64,000 nt of DNA from Ectopseudomonas composti (GCF_001567565.1 NZ_LSSW01000029.1:62001-126000); one strand, 5' to 3'. Counted from the first letter of the stretch, positions 16,052-24,702 are shown. A program made the numbers and translations. Notes: generated by a model from the letters alone, not told the origin.

Positions 16052-17224
16052 ATGTCTTCCCTAAGCCAGCTGGATCACCAGCGCCTTGCCCCGATTACCG
16101 CGAATGAAGCCTTTCAGGCGCTGTTGACCGATATCCGCGAGCGCGCCCGGCGTGAGGAGTTCGATAAGCAGCGCTACATCTCCCATGACGTCATCGCGCG
16201 TTTCAAGGAGCTTGGCGTCTACCGCGCCCTGGTGCCCACGCGCTTCGGCGGCGAGCAGCGCAGCCCCATGGAATTCTGCGAGATGGTGGAGGATGTCTCC
16301 GCCGCTGACGGTTCCGCCGGCTGGGTCGCCAGCTTCGGCATGAACCCGGTGTACCTGGCGGCCCTGCCCCTGGAGACGCTGGACAAGGTGTACGCCAACG
16401 GCCCGGATGTGGTGTTCGCCGCCGGCATCTTCCCGCCGCAACCGGCCGAGACCATCGACGGTGGCTTCAAGGTCAGCGGCCGCTGGAAGTTCTCCAGTGG
16501 TTGCATGGGCGCCGACCTGATCGGCGTCGGCATCAGCCCCAAGACTGGCGAAACCCTGTCGCTGCCGCGCCTGGCCGTGATGCCACGGGAAAAGGTCGGC
16601 ATCGAGGACACCTGGGATGTGGTCGGCCTGGTCGGAACCGGCAGCCATGACCTGGTGCTCGACGGCGTCGAAGTGCCGGAGGAGTGGACCTTCGTCCGTG
16701 GTGGCCCGGCCAACCTCGACGAGCCGCTGTTCCGCTATCCGTCACTGTCTTTCGCTACCCAGGTGCTTTCCGTGGTCGGCCTCGGTGTTGCCCGCGCCGC
16801 GCTGGATTATCTGGCTGATATGGCCAGCGGTCGCTTCTCCGTTACCGGCGCGCCGGCCTTGGCCGACCGCCCGCTGGCGCAGATGCAGGTGGCCAAGGCT
16901 GAAGCGGAGCTGCGCGCTGCCCGCGCCTGGTTCTACGACGCCATGGAAAACGCCTGGGCCAGCGTGCTGGCCGGCGATGTGGTGAGCGTCGAGCAGACCA
17001 ACCTGCTGCGCCTGTCTTCCACCCATGCTGCCCGTGTGTCGGCCGAGGTGGCGCGCACCGCGCAGATGCTCTCGGGCATGACCGGCGTCTACCGCCACAG
17101 CCCGCTGGCGCGCTTCGTCAACGACGCCCAGGTGGTTACCCAGCATGCCTTCATGGGCGACATGACCTACCAGAACGCCGGCGCGATCTTCTTCGGCGGC
17201 AAGCCGATGCCTGGCTACCTGTAA
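16052..17224 (+). CDS. iacA: flavin-dependent indole-3-acetate monooxygenase IacA
   Basis: This 390-residue protein has the acyl-CoA-dehydrogenase fold used by two-component flavin hydroxylases (HpaB-C2/DszC type). Recognisable segments include VPTRFGGEQRSPMEFCEMVEDVSAADGSAGW near the N-terminus and the C-terminal QHAFMGDMTYQNAGAIFFGG. In known iac systems IacA hydroxylates the indole ring of IAA using reduced flavin. The flavin reductase IacG, the last gene of the operon, should supply that flavin. The ATG at 16052 follows GGAG and is preferred over an upstream GTG at 16031. The protein lacks the catalytic context of a true acyl-CoA dehydrogenase and is best read as an oxygenase. Confidence 0.88.
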   Translation: MSSLSQLDHQRLAPITANEAFQALLTDIRERARREEFDKQRYISHDVIARFKELGVYRALVPTRFGGEQRSPMEFCEMVEDVSAADGSAGWVASFGMNPVYLAALPLETLDKVYANGPDVVFAAGIFPPQPAETIDGGFKVSGRWKFSSGCMGADLIGVGISPKTGETLSLPRLAVMPREKVGIEDTWDVVGLVGTGSHDLVLDGVEVPEEWTFVRGGPANLDEPLFRYPSLSFATQVLSVVGLGVARAALDYLADMASGRFSVTGAPALADRPLAQMQVAKAEAELRAARAWFYDAMENAWASVLAGDVVSVEQTNLLRLSSTHAARVSAEVARTAQMLSGMTGVYRHSPLARFVNDAQVVTQHAFMGDMTYQNAGAIFFGGKPMPGYL

Positions 17225-17250
17225 TCGACAACTAACGATTGGTGATTGTG

Positions 17251-17613
17251 ATGACTGATAAAAAAGCCCTGCGTGTCCTGTTCTGCATGGGCATCAACCA
17301 GAATTTCTTCGACGCCCCACGTGAGGAGCAGCTGGAAGTCTGGGCGGCGTTCAGCGCCATGTGGAACGGCATCCACGATCTGCCCGGCGTGACGGTGTTC
17401 GGCAACATGGACGACGACCAGAGCATGGTCGGCCCATCCACCGGCTACCCCTGGACCACCTACCTGCTGGCCGACGTGCCGGACATCGAGACGGTACACG
17501 CCGCCTGCAACCTGTTCCGCACCACCGCCGTGGGCGCTGGCCCGTACAAGCTGTGGCGCTACTGCAAGGTGGAAGCGCGTACCGGTCGTGAACTGATCAT
17601 CCAACGGGCCTGA
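17251..17613 (+). CDS. iacB: IacB, small protein of the IAA catabolic operon
   Basis: This is a 120-residue soluble protein without signal peptide or membrane segment. It lies between iacA and iacI, the position of iacB in the reference cluster. The sequence contains MDDDQSMVGPSTGYPWTTYL and a Cys-rich patch (residues ~10 and ~85-100), and recalls small dimeric alpha-beta barrel proteins. Its biochemical role is not established, and I cannot assign a catalytic motif. The ATG at 17251 is used; an upstream TTG reading would add four residues. It may assist a ring-opening or isomerisation step. The stop is three bases before the iacI start. Confidence 0.75.
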   Translation: MTDKKALRVLFCMGINQNFFDAPREEQLEVWAAFSAMWNGIHDLPGVTVFGNMDDDQSMVGPSTGYPWTTYLLADVPDIETVHAACNLFRTTAVGAGPYKLWRYCKVEARTGRELIIQRA

Positions 17614-17616
17614 GCC

Positions 17617-18132
17617 ATGAGCCGATCCCTCGAAGCCCGCCTGCACCAGCTGGAAAGCGAGAACGCCGTGCGTGCCTGCATGAACCGCTACATGGTGCTG
17701 TGCGACGCGCTCGATGCACGCACCCCGCTGGACGAGTTGGCCGGGTTGTTCACCGCCGACGCCATCTGGGAAGGCAAGGGCGCCAAGTATGCCAAGAGCT
17801 TTGGCGGCTATCGGGGGCGCGAGGCGATCCGCGCGATGTTCGCCGGCTACATGACCGAGCCGGCGCACTTCGCCCTCAACGTGCATTTCCTCTGCTCGGA
17901 GCTGATCCGTGTCGAGGATGACCAGGCCAGCGGCAGTTGGGTGATGTTGCAGACCTCTACCTTCGCCAGTGGCGGCTCGCACCTCAACGCGGCGCGACTG
18001 ACGGTGCGTTTTCGCGAAGAGCAAGGCGTCTGGCGCATGGCTCATTTTCAGACCGAGAACCTGTTCGGCCGCCCGGTCGATGCATGGAACAGCGATGCCC
18101 ACCTGCCCGTGCCGGGGCAGACCGAAGAATGA
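17617..18132 (+). CDS. iacI: SnoaL-like protein IacI
   Basis: This 171-residue protein has the SnoaL/NTF2-like fold pattern. An N-terminal helix (LESENAVRACMNRYMVLCDALDA) precedes LAGLFTADAIWEGKG and GREAIRAMFAGYM. Such domains form a conical pocket used by isomerases, dehydratases and the small subunits of Rieske dioxygenases. The gene sits between iacB and iacC as in known iac operons, three bases behind iacB. Its exact reaction in the IAA pathway is unclear to me. A non-redox role on a hydroxylated oxindole intermediate, or support of the dioxygenase, would fit. The final residues overlap no other gene. Confidence 0.78.
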   Translation: MSRSLEARLHQLESENAVRACMNRYMVLCDALDARTPLDELAGLFTADAIWEGKGAKYAKSFGGYRGREAIRAMFAGYMTEPAHFALNVHFLCSELIRVEDDQASGSWVMLQTSTFASGGSHLNAARLTVRFREEQGVWRMAHFQTENLFGRPVDAWNSDAHLPVPGQTEE

Positions 18133-18171
18133 CTTTTATGAGTCGGTGACCTGCGCCGACGAGGAGTGACC

Positions 18172-19446
18172 GTGACCAACCTGATCGAAACCGTGAACCT
18201 GGCCAGCTCGCCGGCCGACCTGGTGCTGCATGACCGCGTGCACACCTCCCTGTATACCGATGCCCGCCTCTTCGATGAAGAGCTGGAGAAGGTGTTCTAC
18301 AGCACCTGGATCTGGGTGGCGCACGCCAGCGAGATTCCCGACAACGGCAGCTACAAGAGCACCTTCATTGGCAAGCAGCCGGTGATCGTCGTGCGTGACC
18401 GCAAGAAGGACGTACACGTGCTGCTCAACCGCTGCCGTCACCGTGGCGCCACCGTCTGTGAGCACAAGAAGGGCAAGACCAACAGCTTCGTCTGCCCCTA
18501 CCACGGCTGGAGCTACGCCCTCGACGGCAGCCTGCGCGGCGTGCCGCACCCGGAGAGCTATGCCGACTGCCTGGACAAGGGCGAGCTGCCGCTGGTGAGC
18601 CTGCGCGTCGAGCAATACAACGGCATGATCTTCGCTACCTTCAAGGACGACATCGAGCCGCTGGAAGACTTCCTCGGCGCGGCCAAGAAATGGATCGACC
18701 TGTTCATGAAGCAGGGCGCTGGCTACGGCGTGAAGGTGTCCGGCGAGCATCGTTTCCGCTTCCCCGGCAACTGGAAGATCCAGCTGGAGAACACCACCGA
18801 CGCCTACCACTTCCCGCTGGTGCACAAGTCCTTCCTGTCCTCGGTGGACGAGCAGACCCTGGAGCTGTTCGATTTCGTCGAAGGCCCCGGCTACGTCGAA
18901 GACCTCGGCAACGGCCACAGCGTGATGGTGATGATCCCCGACCTGGTGGATCTGGAAGCCGACCTGGACAAGCCGATCCCCGAGCGCTTCGAGGCGCTGG
19001 CTCAGGAGCTGCGTGACGAAGGCATCGAGGAACAGCAGGTGCGCCGCATCGTCCGTGCCGTCGGCGGTTCGGGCTTCAACCTCAACCTGTTCCCCAACGT
19101 CGCCTGCTCCATGGCCTTCTTCCGCGTGCTGCAGCCGGTCTCGGTGAACGAGACCGAGATCCACCACGCGGTGATCACCATGGACGGCGGCCCGGCCGTG
19201 GCCAACCGCTACCGCCTGCGCCTGCACGAGCACTTCCAGGGTCCGATGGGCTTCGGTACCCCGGACGACTCCGAGGCCTGGGAGCGCGTGCAGAAGGGCG
19301 CCCAGGCCGGCAGCGACCTGTGGATCATGCTCAACCGCGGCCTGCCCGGCGAGAAGCCGAGCGAGGACGGCCTGGTCAGCGACGTGAGTGCCGAGACCGG
19401 CATGCGCGCGGCCTACCAGCAGTGGAAAAAGATGATGTCGGCCTGA
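18172..19446 (+). CDS. iacC: Rieske aromatic-ring dioxygenase large subunit IacC
   Basis: This is a 424-residue alpha subunit of a ring-hydroxylating dioxygenase. The Rieske [2Fe-2S] ligands are C88, H90, C108 and H111 (NRCRHRG and CPYHGW). The catalytic iron site shows N207-x-x-D210 with H213 and H218 in ENTTDAYHFPLVHKS. The GTG start at 18172 is placed by the GAGGAG ribosome-binding site five bases before it; an earlier GTG at 18166 overlaps that site. With IacD and the reductase IacF it should form a dioxygenase that produces catechol in the last upper-pathway step, as known from iac systems. Confidence 0.9.
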   Translation: MTNLIETVNLASSPADLVLHDRVHTSLYTDARLFDEELEKVFYSTWIWVAHASEIPDNGSYKSTFIGKQPVIVVRDRKKDVHVLLNRCRHRGATVCEHKKGKTNSFVCPYHGWSYALDGSLRGVPHPESYADCLDKGELPLVSLRVEQYNGMIFATFKDDIEPLEDFLGAAKKWIDLFMKQGAGYGVKVSGEHRFRFPGNWKIQLENTTDAYHFPLVHKSFLSSVDEQTLELFDFVEGPGYVEDLGNGHSVMVMIPDLVDLEADLDKPIPERFEALAQELRDEGIEEQQVRRIVRAVGGSGFNLNLFPNVACSMAFFRVLQPVSVNETEIHHAVITMDGGPAVANRYRLRLHEHFQGPMGFGTPDDSEAWERVQKGAQAGSDLWIMLNRGLPGEKPSEDGLVSDVSAETGMRAAYQQWKKMMSA

Positions 19447-19513
19447 GCCGCCGCGCCCCTCTGCCCGCACGGGTGAGAGGGGCCCGTCATGCACCTATTT
19501 GAAGAGAACCACT

Positions 19514-19990
19514 ATGAATCTTGAACTGCTCAACCACGTCAGCGCCTTCATCTGGCAGGAAGCGGACATGCTCGACCACGGCGATTTCGACGCCTGGCTG
19601 AACCTGTGGGCCGACAAGGGGACCTACATCATCCCCATCGACCCCAACGAGACCGATTTCGAGAACACCCTCAACTACGCCTACGACGACCATCACATGC
19701 GCAAGTTGCGTGTGCAGCGCCTGATCGGCGGCGAGTCCATCTCCACCAGCCCGCGTGCCCGTACCGTGCGCAGCCTGTCGCGCTTTCGCGTGCTCGGCGA
19801 GGAAGGCGCTGTGGTCACCGTGCGCTGCGCGCAGAACCTGCGCGAGTTCCGCAAGGACGTGCTCAAGCACTACACCGCGGATGTCACCTTCGAGCTCAAG
19901 CGCGACGGTGACAGCTTCAAGATCCAGCGCAAGCTGATCCAGTTGATCAACTCGACCGATACCCTCGCCGGTATTGGTTACATCCTGTAG
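19514..19990 (+). CDS. iacD: ring-hydroxylating dioxygenase small subunit IacD
   Basis: This 158-residue beta subunit of a Rieske dioxygenase belongs to the NTF2-like family (ring_hydroxyl_B). The motif FIWQEADMLDHGDFDAWLNLWADKG and the following YIIPID are typical of BenB/XylY-type subunits. The ATG at 19514 is preferred; an upstream TTG frame is not supported. The small subunit is structural and shapes the alpha3-beta3 hexamer with IacC. The gap to iacC is 67 bases, longer than most gaps in this operon, and the next gene starts nine bases later. Confidence 0.9.
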   Translation: MNLELLNHVSAFIWQEADMLDHGDFDAWLNLWADKGTYIIPIDPNETDFENTLNYAYDDHHMRKLRVQRLIGGESISTSPRARTVRSLSRFRVLGEEGAVVTVRCAQNLREFRKDVLKHYTADVTFELKRDGDSFKIQRKLIQLINSTDTLAGIGYIL

Positions 19991-19999
19991 GACGCCGTC

Positions 20000-20740
20000 A
20001 TGACTCAGGTAGCCCTCGTCACCGGTGCCGCCCAGGGCCTCGGTCTGTCCATCGCCAACCGTCTGTTCGCAGCCGGTTATGCGGTGGTGATCACCGACCT
20101 GTCGCTGGAGCGTGCCCAGGCCGCCGCCGATCGCCTCGATCCGAGCGGCCAGCGCAGCCTGGCACTGCAGCTCGACGTCGCCAGCAAGGCCGACTTCGAG
20201 GCAGCACTGGCCGCCGTGCTGGCGCGCTGGGGCGCGCTGCACGTGGCGGTCAACAGTGCTGCGATGACCCGCACCACACCGGTCATGCAGATCAGCCCGG
20301 AGGAGTTCGACCGGGTCATGAGCCTCAACACCCGCAGCATCTTCCTCGGCTGCCAGGTACTTGGCGGGCACATGGCAGCTGCAGGCTACGGGCGGATCAT
20401 CAACATGGCCTCGCTGGCCGGGCAGAACGGCGGCACCGCCACTGGGGCGCACTACGCGGCCTCCAAGGGCGCCATCGTCACCCTGACCAAGATCTTCGCC
20501 AAGGAACTGGCCGGTGCCGGTGTGACGGTCAACGCCATCGCCCCCGGCCCCATCGAGTCGCCCGCCGTACATGCGGCGGTGCCGCCGGAGCGCATGGCCG
20601 GCTTGCTCGCCAATATCCCGGTGAAGCGTCTCGGTGATGCCGACTTCCTCGGTGATCTGGTGGTACAGCTGGCGCGCCCGGAAGCCTATTTCACCACCGG
20701 GGCGACCTGGGATGTGAACGGCGGTCTGTTCATGCGTTGA
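20000..20740 (+). CDS. iacE: short-chain dehydrogenase IacE
   Basis: This is a 246-residue classical short-chain dehydrogenase/reductase. The cofactor motif VTGAAQGLGLSIA is at residues ~6-18, the structural NSA is in VAVNSAAM, and the active site is the Ser of INMASLAG with Tyr-x-x-x-Lys in HYAASKGA. The terminal VNGGLFMR matches the family. Known IacE proteins act on an early hydroxylated intermediate between IAA and dioxindole-3-acetic acid. Whether the protein acts as a redox enzyme here cannot be seen. A GC hairpin follows the stop codon, and 117 bases separate it from iacF, the widest gap in the operon. Confidence 0.88.
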   Translation: MTQVALVTGAAQGLGLSIANRLFAAGYAVVITDLSLERAQAAADRLDPSGQRSLALQLDVASKADFEAALAAVLARWGALHVAVNSAAMTRTTPVMQISPEEFDRVMSLNTRSIFLGCQVLGGHMAAAGYGRIINMASLAGQNGGTATGAHYAASKGAIVTLTKIFAKELAGAGVTVNAIAPGPIESPAVHAAVPPERMAGLLANIPVKRLGDADFLGDLVVQLARPEAYFTTGATWDVNGGLFMR

Positions 20741-20745
20741 ACCCC

Positions 20746-20774
20746 GCCCGGCAGGCCCTTCGGGTGTGCCGGGC
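20746..20774 (+). other. hairpin inside the iac operon, between iacE and iacF
   Basis: GCCCGGCA at 20746-20753 pairs perfectly with TGCCGGGC at 20767-20774. A second small hairpin, GCACC/GGTGC, follows at 20830-20845 next to the iacF ribosome-binding site. Neither has a T-tract. They could set different expression of the reductase genes relative to the upstream enzymes. Confidence 0.45.
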
Positions 20775-20857
20775 AAACGAAAGAATGCCGCGCGTGCGAG
20801 CTGCGGACTGTAACGAACGAGAACAATCAGCACCTCGAAGGGTGCGGGAAGGTCGGT

Positions 20858-21817
20858 ATGACTGAGCAAGTGTTGAACCTGGTGGTACGCAAGCGGCAGG
20901 AACAAGGCGAGGGCGTGGTAATCCTCGACCTCGCCGATCCGACGGGCAGCAATCTGCCGGCCTTCGAGGCCGGTGCCCACGTCGATGTCCACCTCAAGCC
21001 CGGCCTGGTGCGCCAGTATTCGCTGTGCGGTGACCCGGCCAATGCCGCCGTCTACCGCCTCGGTGTGCTGCGCGACCCAGCCTCGCGCGGCGGCTCGGTG
21101 GCCGTCCACGAGCTGCTCAGCGAAGGCGCCCACATCAGCGTCGGCACGCCGCGCAACCTGTTTCCCCTGGCCGCTGGTGCCAGCCGTTCGATCCTCATCG
21201 GCGGTGGCATCGGCATCACCCCGATGATCGCCATGGCGCACCAGCTGACCGCCCAGGATAGCCCGTTCGAGCTGCACTACTGCGGGCGTTCGCGTCAGCG
21301 TTCGGCCTTCCTCGACGAACTGGCAGGCGCCGACTTCGCCGCCTGCGTGCGCACCCACTTCGATGACGAAGGCGATACGCAGAAGCTCGACCTGCCGGCC
21401 GTACTCGGCCAGCCGGGCGCTGGCGTGCACGTCTATGTGTGTGGCCCGAGCGGCTTCATGGACTGGGTCATCGAGGGCGCGCGCCAGGCCGGCTACGCCG
21501 AGGATCACATCCACCGCGAGTACTTCCAGGTGGAGGTCGACGCCAGCGGCGACAGCTTCGAAGTGGTCGCTCAGCGCAGCGGCAAGACCGTTCAGGTCGC
21601 CGAAGGCCAGACCATCATCGACGCACTCGCCACGGTTGGCATCAAGGTGGAGATCTCTTGCGAGCAGGGCGTCTGCGGCACCTGCCTGTGCGATGTGCTG
21701 GAGGGCGAACCGGATCACCGCGACGTCTACCTGACCGATGACGAGAAGGCCGCCAATGACCAGATTCTGGTCTGCTGTTCGCGCGCCAAGTCGAAAAAAC
21801 TGGTGCTGGATATCTAA
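20858..21817 (+). CDS. iacF: dioxygenase reductase IacF, FAD and plant-type [2Fe-2S]
   Basis: This is a 319-residue class IA-type oxygenase reductase, similar to phthalate or vanillate O-demethylase reductases. The flavin-binding motif RQYSLCG lies near residue 50. An NAD-binding segment, IGGGIGITPMIAMAHQL, lies at about residue 115. The C-terminal ferredoxin domain ligates iron through CEQGVCGTC and a final Cys pair near residue 307. It should pass electrons from NADH to the Rieske centre of IacC without a separate ferredoxin. The ATG at 20858 follows GGGAAGG. Domain order FMN/FAD-NAD-ferredoxin is as in PDR-type reductases. Confidence 0.9.
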   Translation: MTEQVLNLVVRKRQEQGEGVVILDLADPTGSNLPAFEAGAHVDVHLKPGLVRQYSLCGDPANAAVYRLGVLRDPASRGGSVAVHELLSEGAHISVGTPRNLFPLAAGASRSILIGGGIGITPMIAMAHQLTAQDSPFELHYCGRSRQRSAFLDELAGADFAACVRTHFDDEGDTQKLDLPAVLGQPGAGVHVYVCGPSGFMDWVIEGARQAGYAEDHIHREYFQVEVDASGDSFEVVAQRSGKTVQVAEGQTIIDALATVGIKVEISCEQGVCGTCLCDVLEGEPDHRDVYLTDDEKAANDQILVCCSRAKSKKLVLDI

Positions 21818-21834
21818 CACGCGAGGGCAAGATC

Positions 21835-22335
21835 ATGGTCGACACCACAGGTTTCCGTAATGCCATGGCGCTGCTGGGCGGCGCCGTTTCAGTGATCACC
21901 ACCGACGGTGCTGCCGGGCGCTGGGGCTTCACCGCCTCGGCCGTGTGCAGCGTCACCGACCAGCCGCCGACGCTGCTGGTATGCATGAACCGCGCGTCTT
22001 TCTCCAATGGCCACTTCAAGCAGAACGGTGTGCTCAGCGTGAATGTGCTGAGTGCCGAGCTGAAGGACATCTCCGGCGTATTCGCCAACCGAGATATGGA
22101 CTCCGACCAGCGTTTCGCTCAGGCCAGCTGGAGCACGCTGGAAAGCGGCGCGCCGCTGCTGGACAACGCCCTGGTCAATTTCGATTGCCGTATCGCCCAG
22201 GCGCATGAGGTGGGTTCGCATACCATCTTCTATTGCGAGGTGCTGGGTATTCGTAACGGCAACAGCCAGGAAGGTCTGGTGTATTTCAACCGCGCCTATC
22301 ACCGTCTGGGCGAACAGTCGCGGTCGGCCTGCTGA
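21835..22335 (+). CDS. iacG: NAD(P)H:flavin reductase IacG
   Basis: This 166-residue protein is a flavin reductase of the HpaC/DIM6 family. Typical elements are FRNAMALLGGAVSVITT, WGFTASAVCSVTDQPPTLLVCMNR and the C-terminal LVYFNRAYHRLG. It should supply reduced flavin to the monooxygenase IacA, the first oxygenase of the operon. It is the last gene of the iac operon, 17 bases after iacF. A perfect 7-bp hairpin (22343-22363) follows the stop and may end or stabilise the transcript. Family length is normal. Confidence 0.9.
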   Translation: MVDTTGFRNAMALLGGAVSVITTDGAAGRWGFTASAVCSVTDQPPTLLVCMNRASFSNGHFKQNGVLSVNVLSAELKDISGVFANRDMDSDQRFAQASWSTLESGAPLLDNALVNFDCRIAQAHEVGSHTIFYCEVLGIRNGNSQEGLVYFNRAYHRLGEQSRSAC

Positions 22336-22694
22336 GGCGCTTGGGTGGGCCTTGGTCCCACCCGCCGTCTTGCCAGTGCTGCAGGAATTTCCGAACTAAT
22401 GTCGGAAATAACGGATGAAGTTTCACTTCATTCTGAAACAGGCAATACCCGTCAATAAGAAACAACTGCCTGATAGTGATAGGCAGTGCCTTGCTACGAC
22501 CTTTTTTGCAGTAAGTGGTTATAAAAACAAAACTGCGGATTAACTGCCTCGGAACCGGTTAAACCTGTCGCATGCTCAAGCCAGGCCCGATAAAGCCTGG
22601 CGAAGCGGACGTTTTACCGATCTCGGTTATATCAACTGCCAATTAATCTGCTTCCACTCATTGTGCCTTGCACAGGTAACAAAGGATCAAAACA
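22336..22694. other. leader region upstream of OprD-family porin with several inverted repeats
   Basis: This 359-base stretch carries no gene. It begins with the hairpin GGGTGGG/CCCACCC (22343-22363) behind iacG. It then holds four short perfect inverted repeats: ATTTCCGA/TCGGAAAT (22387-22409), ATGAAGT/ACTTCAT (22415-22431), ACTGCCT/AGGCAGT (22465-22487) and CCAGGC/GCCTGG (22581-22600). It is AT-richer than its surroundings. The porin promoter and its operators are expected here. Confidence 0.6.
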
Positions 22695-23972
22695 ATGTTC
22701 CAGAACAACTGGCTGGCCAGCGGCATTGGTGCTGTGGGCCTGATGGGCATGTTCACGTCTATTTCCGCCCAGGCGGACTTTCTCGACGATCGGCAAGTCA
22801 GTCTTGGCTTGCGCAACTTCTATATCGATCGTGACTTCAAACAACATGACGCGCCCAAGTCGCGTATTGGCAGCTGGACGCAGGGTTTCGATTTTCGCGC
22901 CATTTCCGGCTATACCGAAGGCACCGTGCAGTTCGGTCTCGACCTCTCCGCGCAATATGCCTATCGCCTCGATGGCGGTGGTGGTCGCGGCCCTGACAGC
23001 ATCATTCCGTACGACGACAGCAAGGGTGAGCAGGTCCGTGATTACGGCCGCGCCGCACTGACCGCCAAGATGCGTTACTCCAAGACCGAGCTGAAGATCG
23101 GCGAGCATCGTCCTACGCTGCCGGTGGCTTTCTACGATGACTCGCGCCAGCTGATCACCACCTATCACGGTTTCATGCTGGAGTCGCGCGAGGTGGACAA
23201 GCTGACCCTCACCGCCGGCCGTTTTACCGAGATCAGCAGCCGTGAGTCGTCCAACCGCGAGAAGATGTACCTGTTCAACGGGCCGAACATTCAGCGCCGC
23301 AGTGATGGCCTGAACTTCGCCGGTGCCACCTATGCCTTCAGCCCGGCATTCTCGGCGACCTACTTCTATGGTCAGCTGGAGGATATCTACCAGCAGCAGT
23401 ACCTCGGTGCGACCTACAACGCCGACCTGGGCAACGGCTTCGGGCTGAAGACCGACCTGCGTTACTTCGACAACCGTGAAGATGGCAAGGCGCTTTACGG
23501 CGACATCGACAACCGCTCCTACGGTGCCATGACCACCTTGCGCAAGGGCTCTCATGCCATCGGTGTCGGCTACCAGCGCATGCTCGGCGACAGCACCTTC
23601 CCCACGCTCAATGGCTACGCACCACAGCCGTACCTGGTGAACTGGTCCACCGTGGCCTTCGTCAAGCCCAACGAAAGCTCCTGGCAACTGCGCTACGACC
23701 TGGACTTCGCCGGCTACGGTGTGCCGGGCCTGAAACTGATGACCCGCTACCTGCGCGGCACTGGCATTGACCGGGGCAGCAACGATCTGGATCAGAACGT
23801 CGAGAGCGAGCGCAACATCGTCCTCGGCTACGTGGTGCAGGACGGCCCGCTCAAGGGCGTGGGCTTCGAGTGGCGCAACATCGACGTGAAGACCCGTTAC
23901 GGCAACGGCGCGGCGTCGGGTGCCGATTACCAGGAAAACCGCCTGATCACCTCCTACACCTTCAAGTTCTGA
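22695..23972 (+). CDS. OprD-family outer-membrane porin
   Basis: This is a 425-residue OprD-family porin with a signal peptide that ends at ISAQA. The mature N-terminus ADFLDDRQVSLGLRNFYIDRDF and the ending ENRLITSYTFKF are typical of OprD/OccD-OccK channels, which import carboxylates and amino acids. It stands alone between the iac operon and catR with its own long leader. In this place an aromatic acid such as IAA or benzoate is a reasonable substrate, though the sequence does not show specificity. The ATG at 22695 is the only sensible start in front of the signal peptide. Confidence 0.9.
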   Translation: MFQNNWLASGIGAVGLMGMFTSISAQADFLDDRQVSLGLRNFYIDRDFKQHDAPKSRIGSWTQGFDFRAISGYTEGTVQFGLDLSAQYAYRLDGGGGRGPDSIIPYDDSKGEQVRDYGRAALTAKMRYSKTELKIGEHRPTLPVAFYDDSRQLITTYHGFMLESREVDKLTLTAGRFTEISSRESSNREKMYLFNGPNIQRRSDGLNFAGATYAFSPAFSATYFYGQLEDIYQQQYLGATYNADLGNGFGLKTDLRYFDNREDGKALYGDIDNRSYGAMTTLRKGSHAIGVGYQRMLGDSTFPTLNGYAPQPYLVNWSTVAFVKPNESSWQLRYDLDFAGYGVPGLKLMTRYLRGTGIDRGSNDLDQNVESERNIVLGYVVQDGPLKGVGFEWRNIDVKTRYGNGAASGADYQENRLITSYTFKF

Positions 23973-24032
23973 CCGGCGGCGGGGCCGGGGGCAGATCCGG
24001 CTCCGCCTGCATTCACAGGCTGCGAGAAGACG

Positions 24033-24656
24033 ATGCGACTCTACGAACTGATCACCTTCACCTTGCGCGTACGCACCCCGGCCGAAGCGCTGAAACGTCT
24101 GCGCGAAACCCTCGCCGAGGCGCGTGACGGCTGCGTGCTGATGGGCTGCTGGGCGTCGGAAGTCGGCCCACTGAACCAGGTCGCCGTGCTGCGTGGATTT
24201 CGTGACGAAACGGCGCGGCAGGTTGAGCGCGAGCGCTTCCTCCAGGCACCGGATGCCTTCGGCATCGAAGCCTTCATGCTCGACATGAAGGTGGAAAACT
24301 ACACGCTGTTTCCCTTTCTCGAGCCGCTGGCGCCCGGCAAGCACGGGCCGTTCTACGAGCTGCGCGAATACAACCTGATTGCCTCCGGCCTGGCGCCGAC
24401 GATGGCAGGCTGGGAAAAGGCCGTCGGCCCGCGCACCGGGCAGGATTATTCAGCGGTCTACGCGGCGTTCTTCGCCACCGACGGGCGCACTCCGCGCTAC
24501 CTGCACATCTGGCCCTACGCCAGCCAGGAGCAGCGCCTGGACGTGCGCACCCGTGCCGTCGCCGACGGCGTCTGGCCACCTGAAAACTCCGGGCCGCAGC
24601 TGCGCGAGATGCATTCCACCCTCTACCTGCCGGCGGCGTTTTCGCCGTTGCAGTAG
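24033..24656 (+). CDS. NIPSNAP-family protein
   Basis: This 207-residue soluble protein appears to carry two NIPSNAP-like ferredoxin-fold halves. The first is MRLYELITFTLRV at the N-terminus; the second begins at FYELREYNLIASGLAPTMAGW. NIPSNAP domains occur in proteins of unknown biochemical role that often sit in catabolic operons. It follows the OprD-type porin by 60 bases on the same strand and ends before a terminator shared with the convergent catR. It may be co-transcribed with the porin. No catalytic residues can be named. A role as an isomerase or ligand-binding protein in aromatic degradation is conjecture. Confidence 0.75.
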   Translation: MRLYELITFTLRVRTPAEALKRLRETLAEARDGCVLMGCWASEVGPLNQVAVLRGFRDETARQVERERFLQAPDAFGIEAFMLDMKVENYTLFPFLEPLAPGKHGPFYELREYNLIASGLAPTMAGWEKAVGPRTGQDYSAVYAAFFATDGRTPRYLHIWPYASQEQRLDVRTRAVADGVWPPENSGPQLREMHSTLYLPAAFSPLQ

Positions 24657-24673
24657 CAGGTGAACCTTTTCAT

Positions 24674-24702
24674 GCCCGTCTTGCTCCTTGCGGGCTTTTT
24701 TC
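24674..24702 (+). terminator. terminator between the NIPSNAP gene and catR
   Basis: GCCCG (24674-24678) and CGGGC (24691-24695) form a short GC stem followed by a run of T at 24696-24701. It lies 17 bases after the NIPSNAP stop and faces convergent catR. Confidence 0.65.

Noticed and set aside
16052..17224. Reading IacA as an ordinary acyl-CoA dehydrogenase
   Set aside because: The operon order, pairing with a flavin reductase and absence of a fatty-acid context favour the flavin monooxygenase subgroup.
19487..21820. 777-codon minus-strand frame opposite iacD-iacF
   Set aside because: It runs through three or more genes with full catalytic motifs and has no likeness to a protein family.
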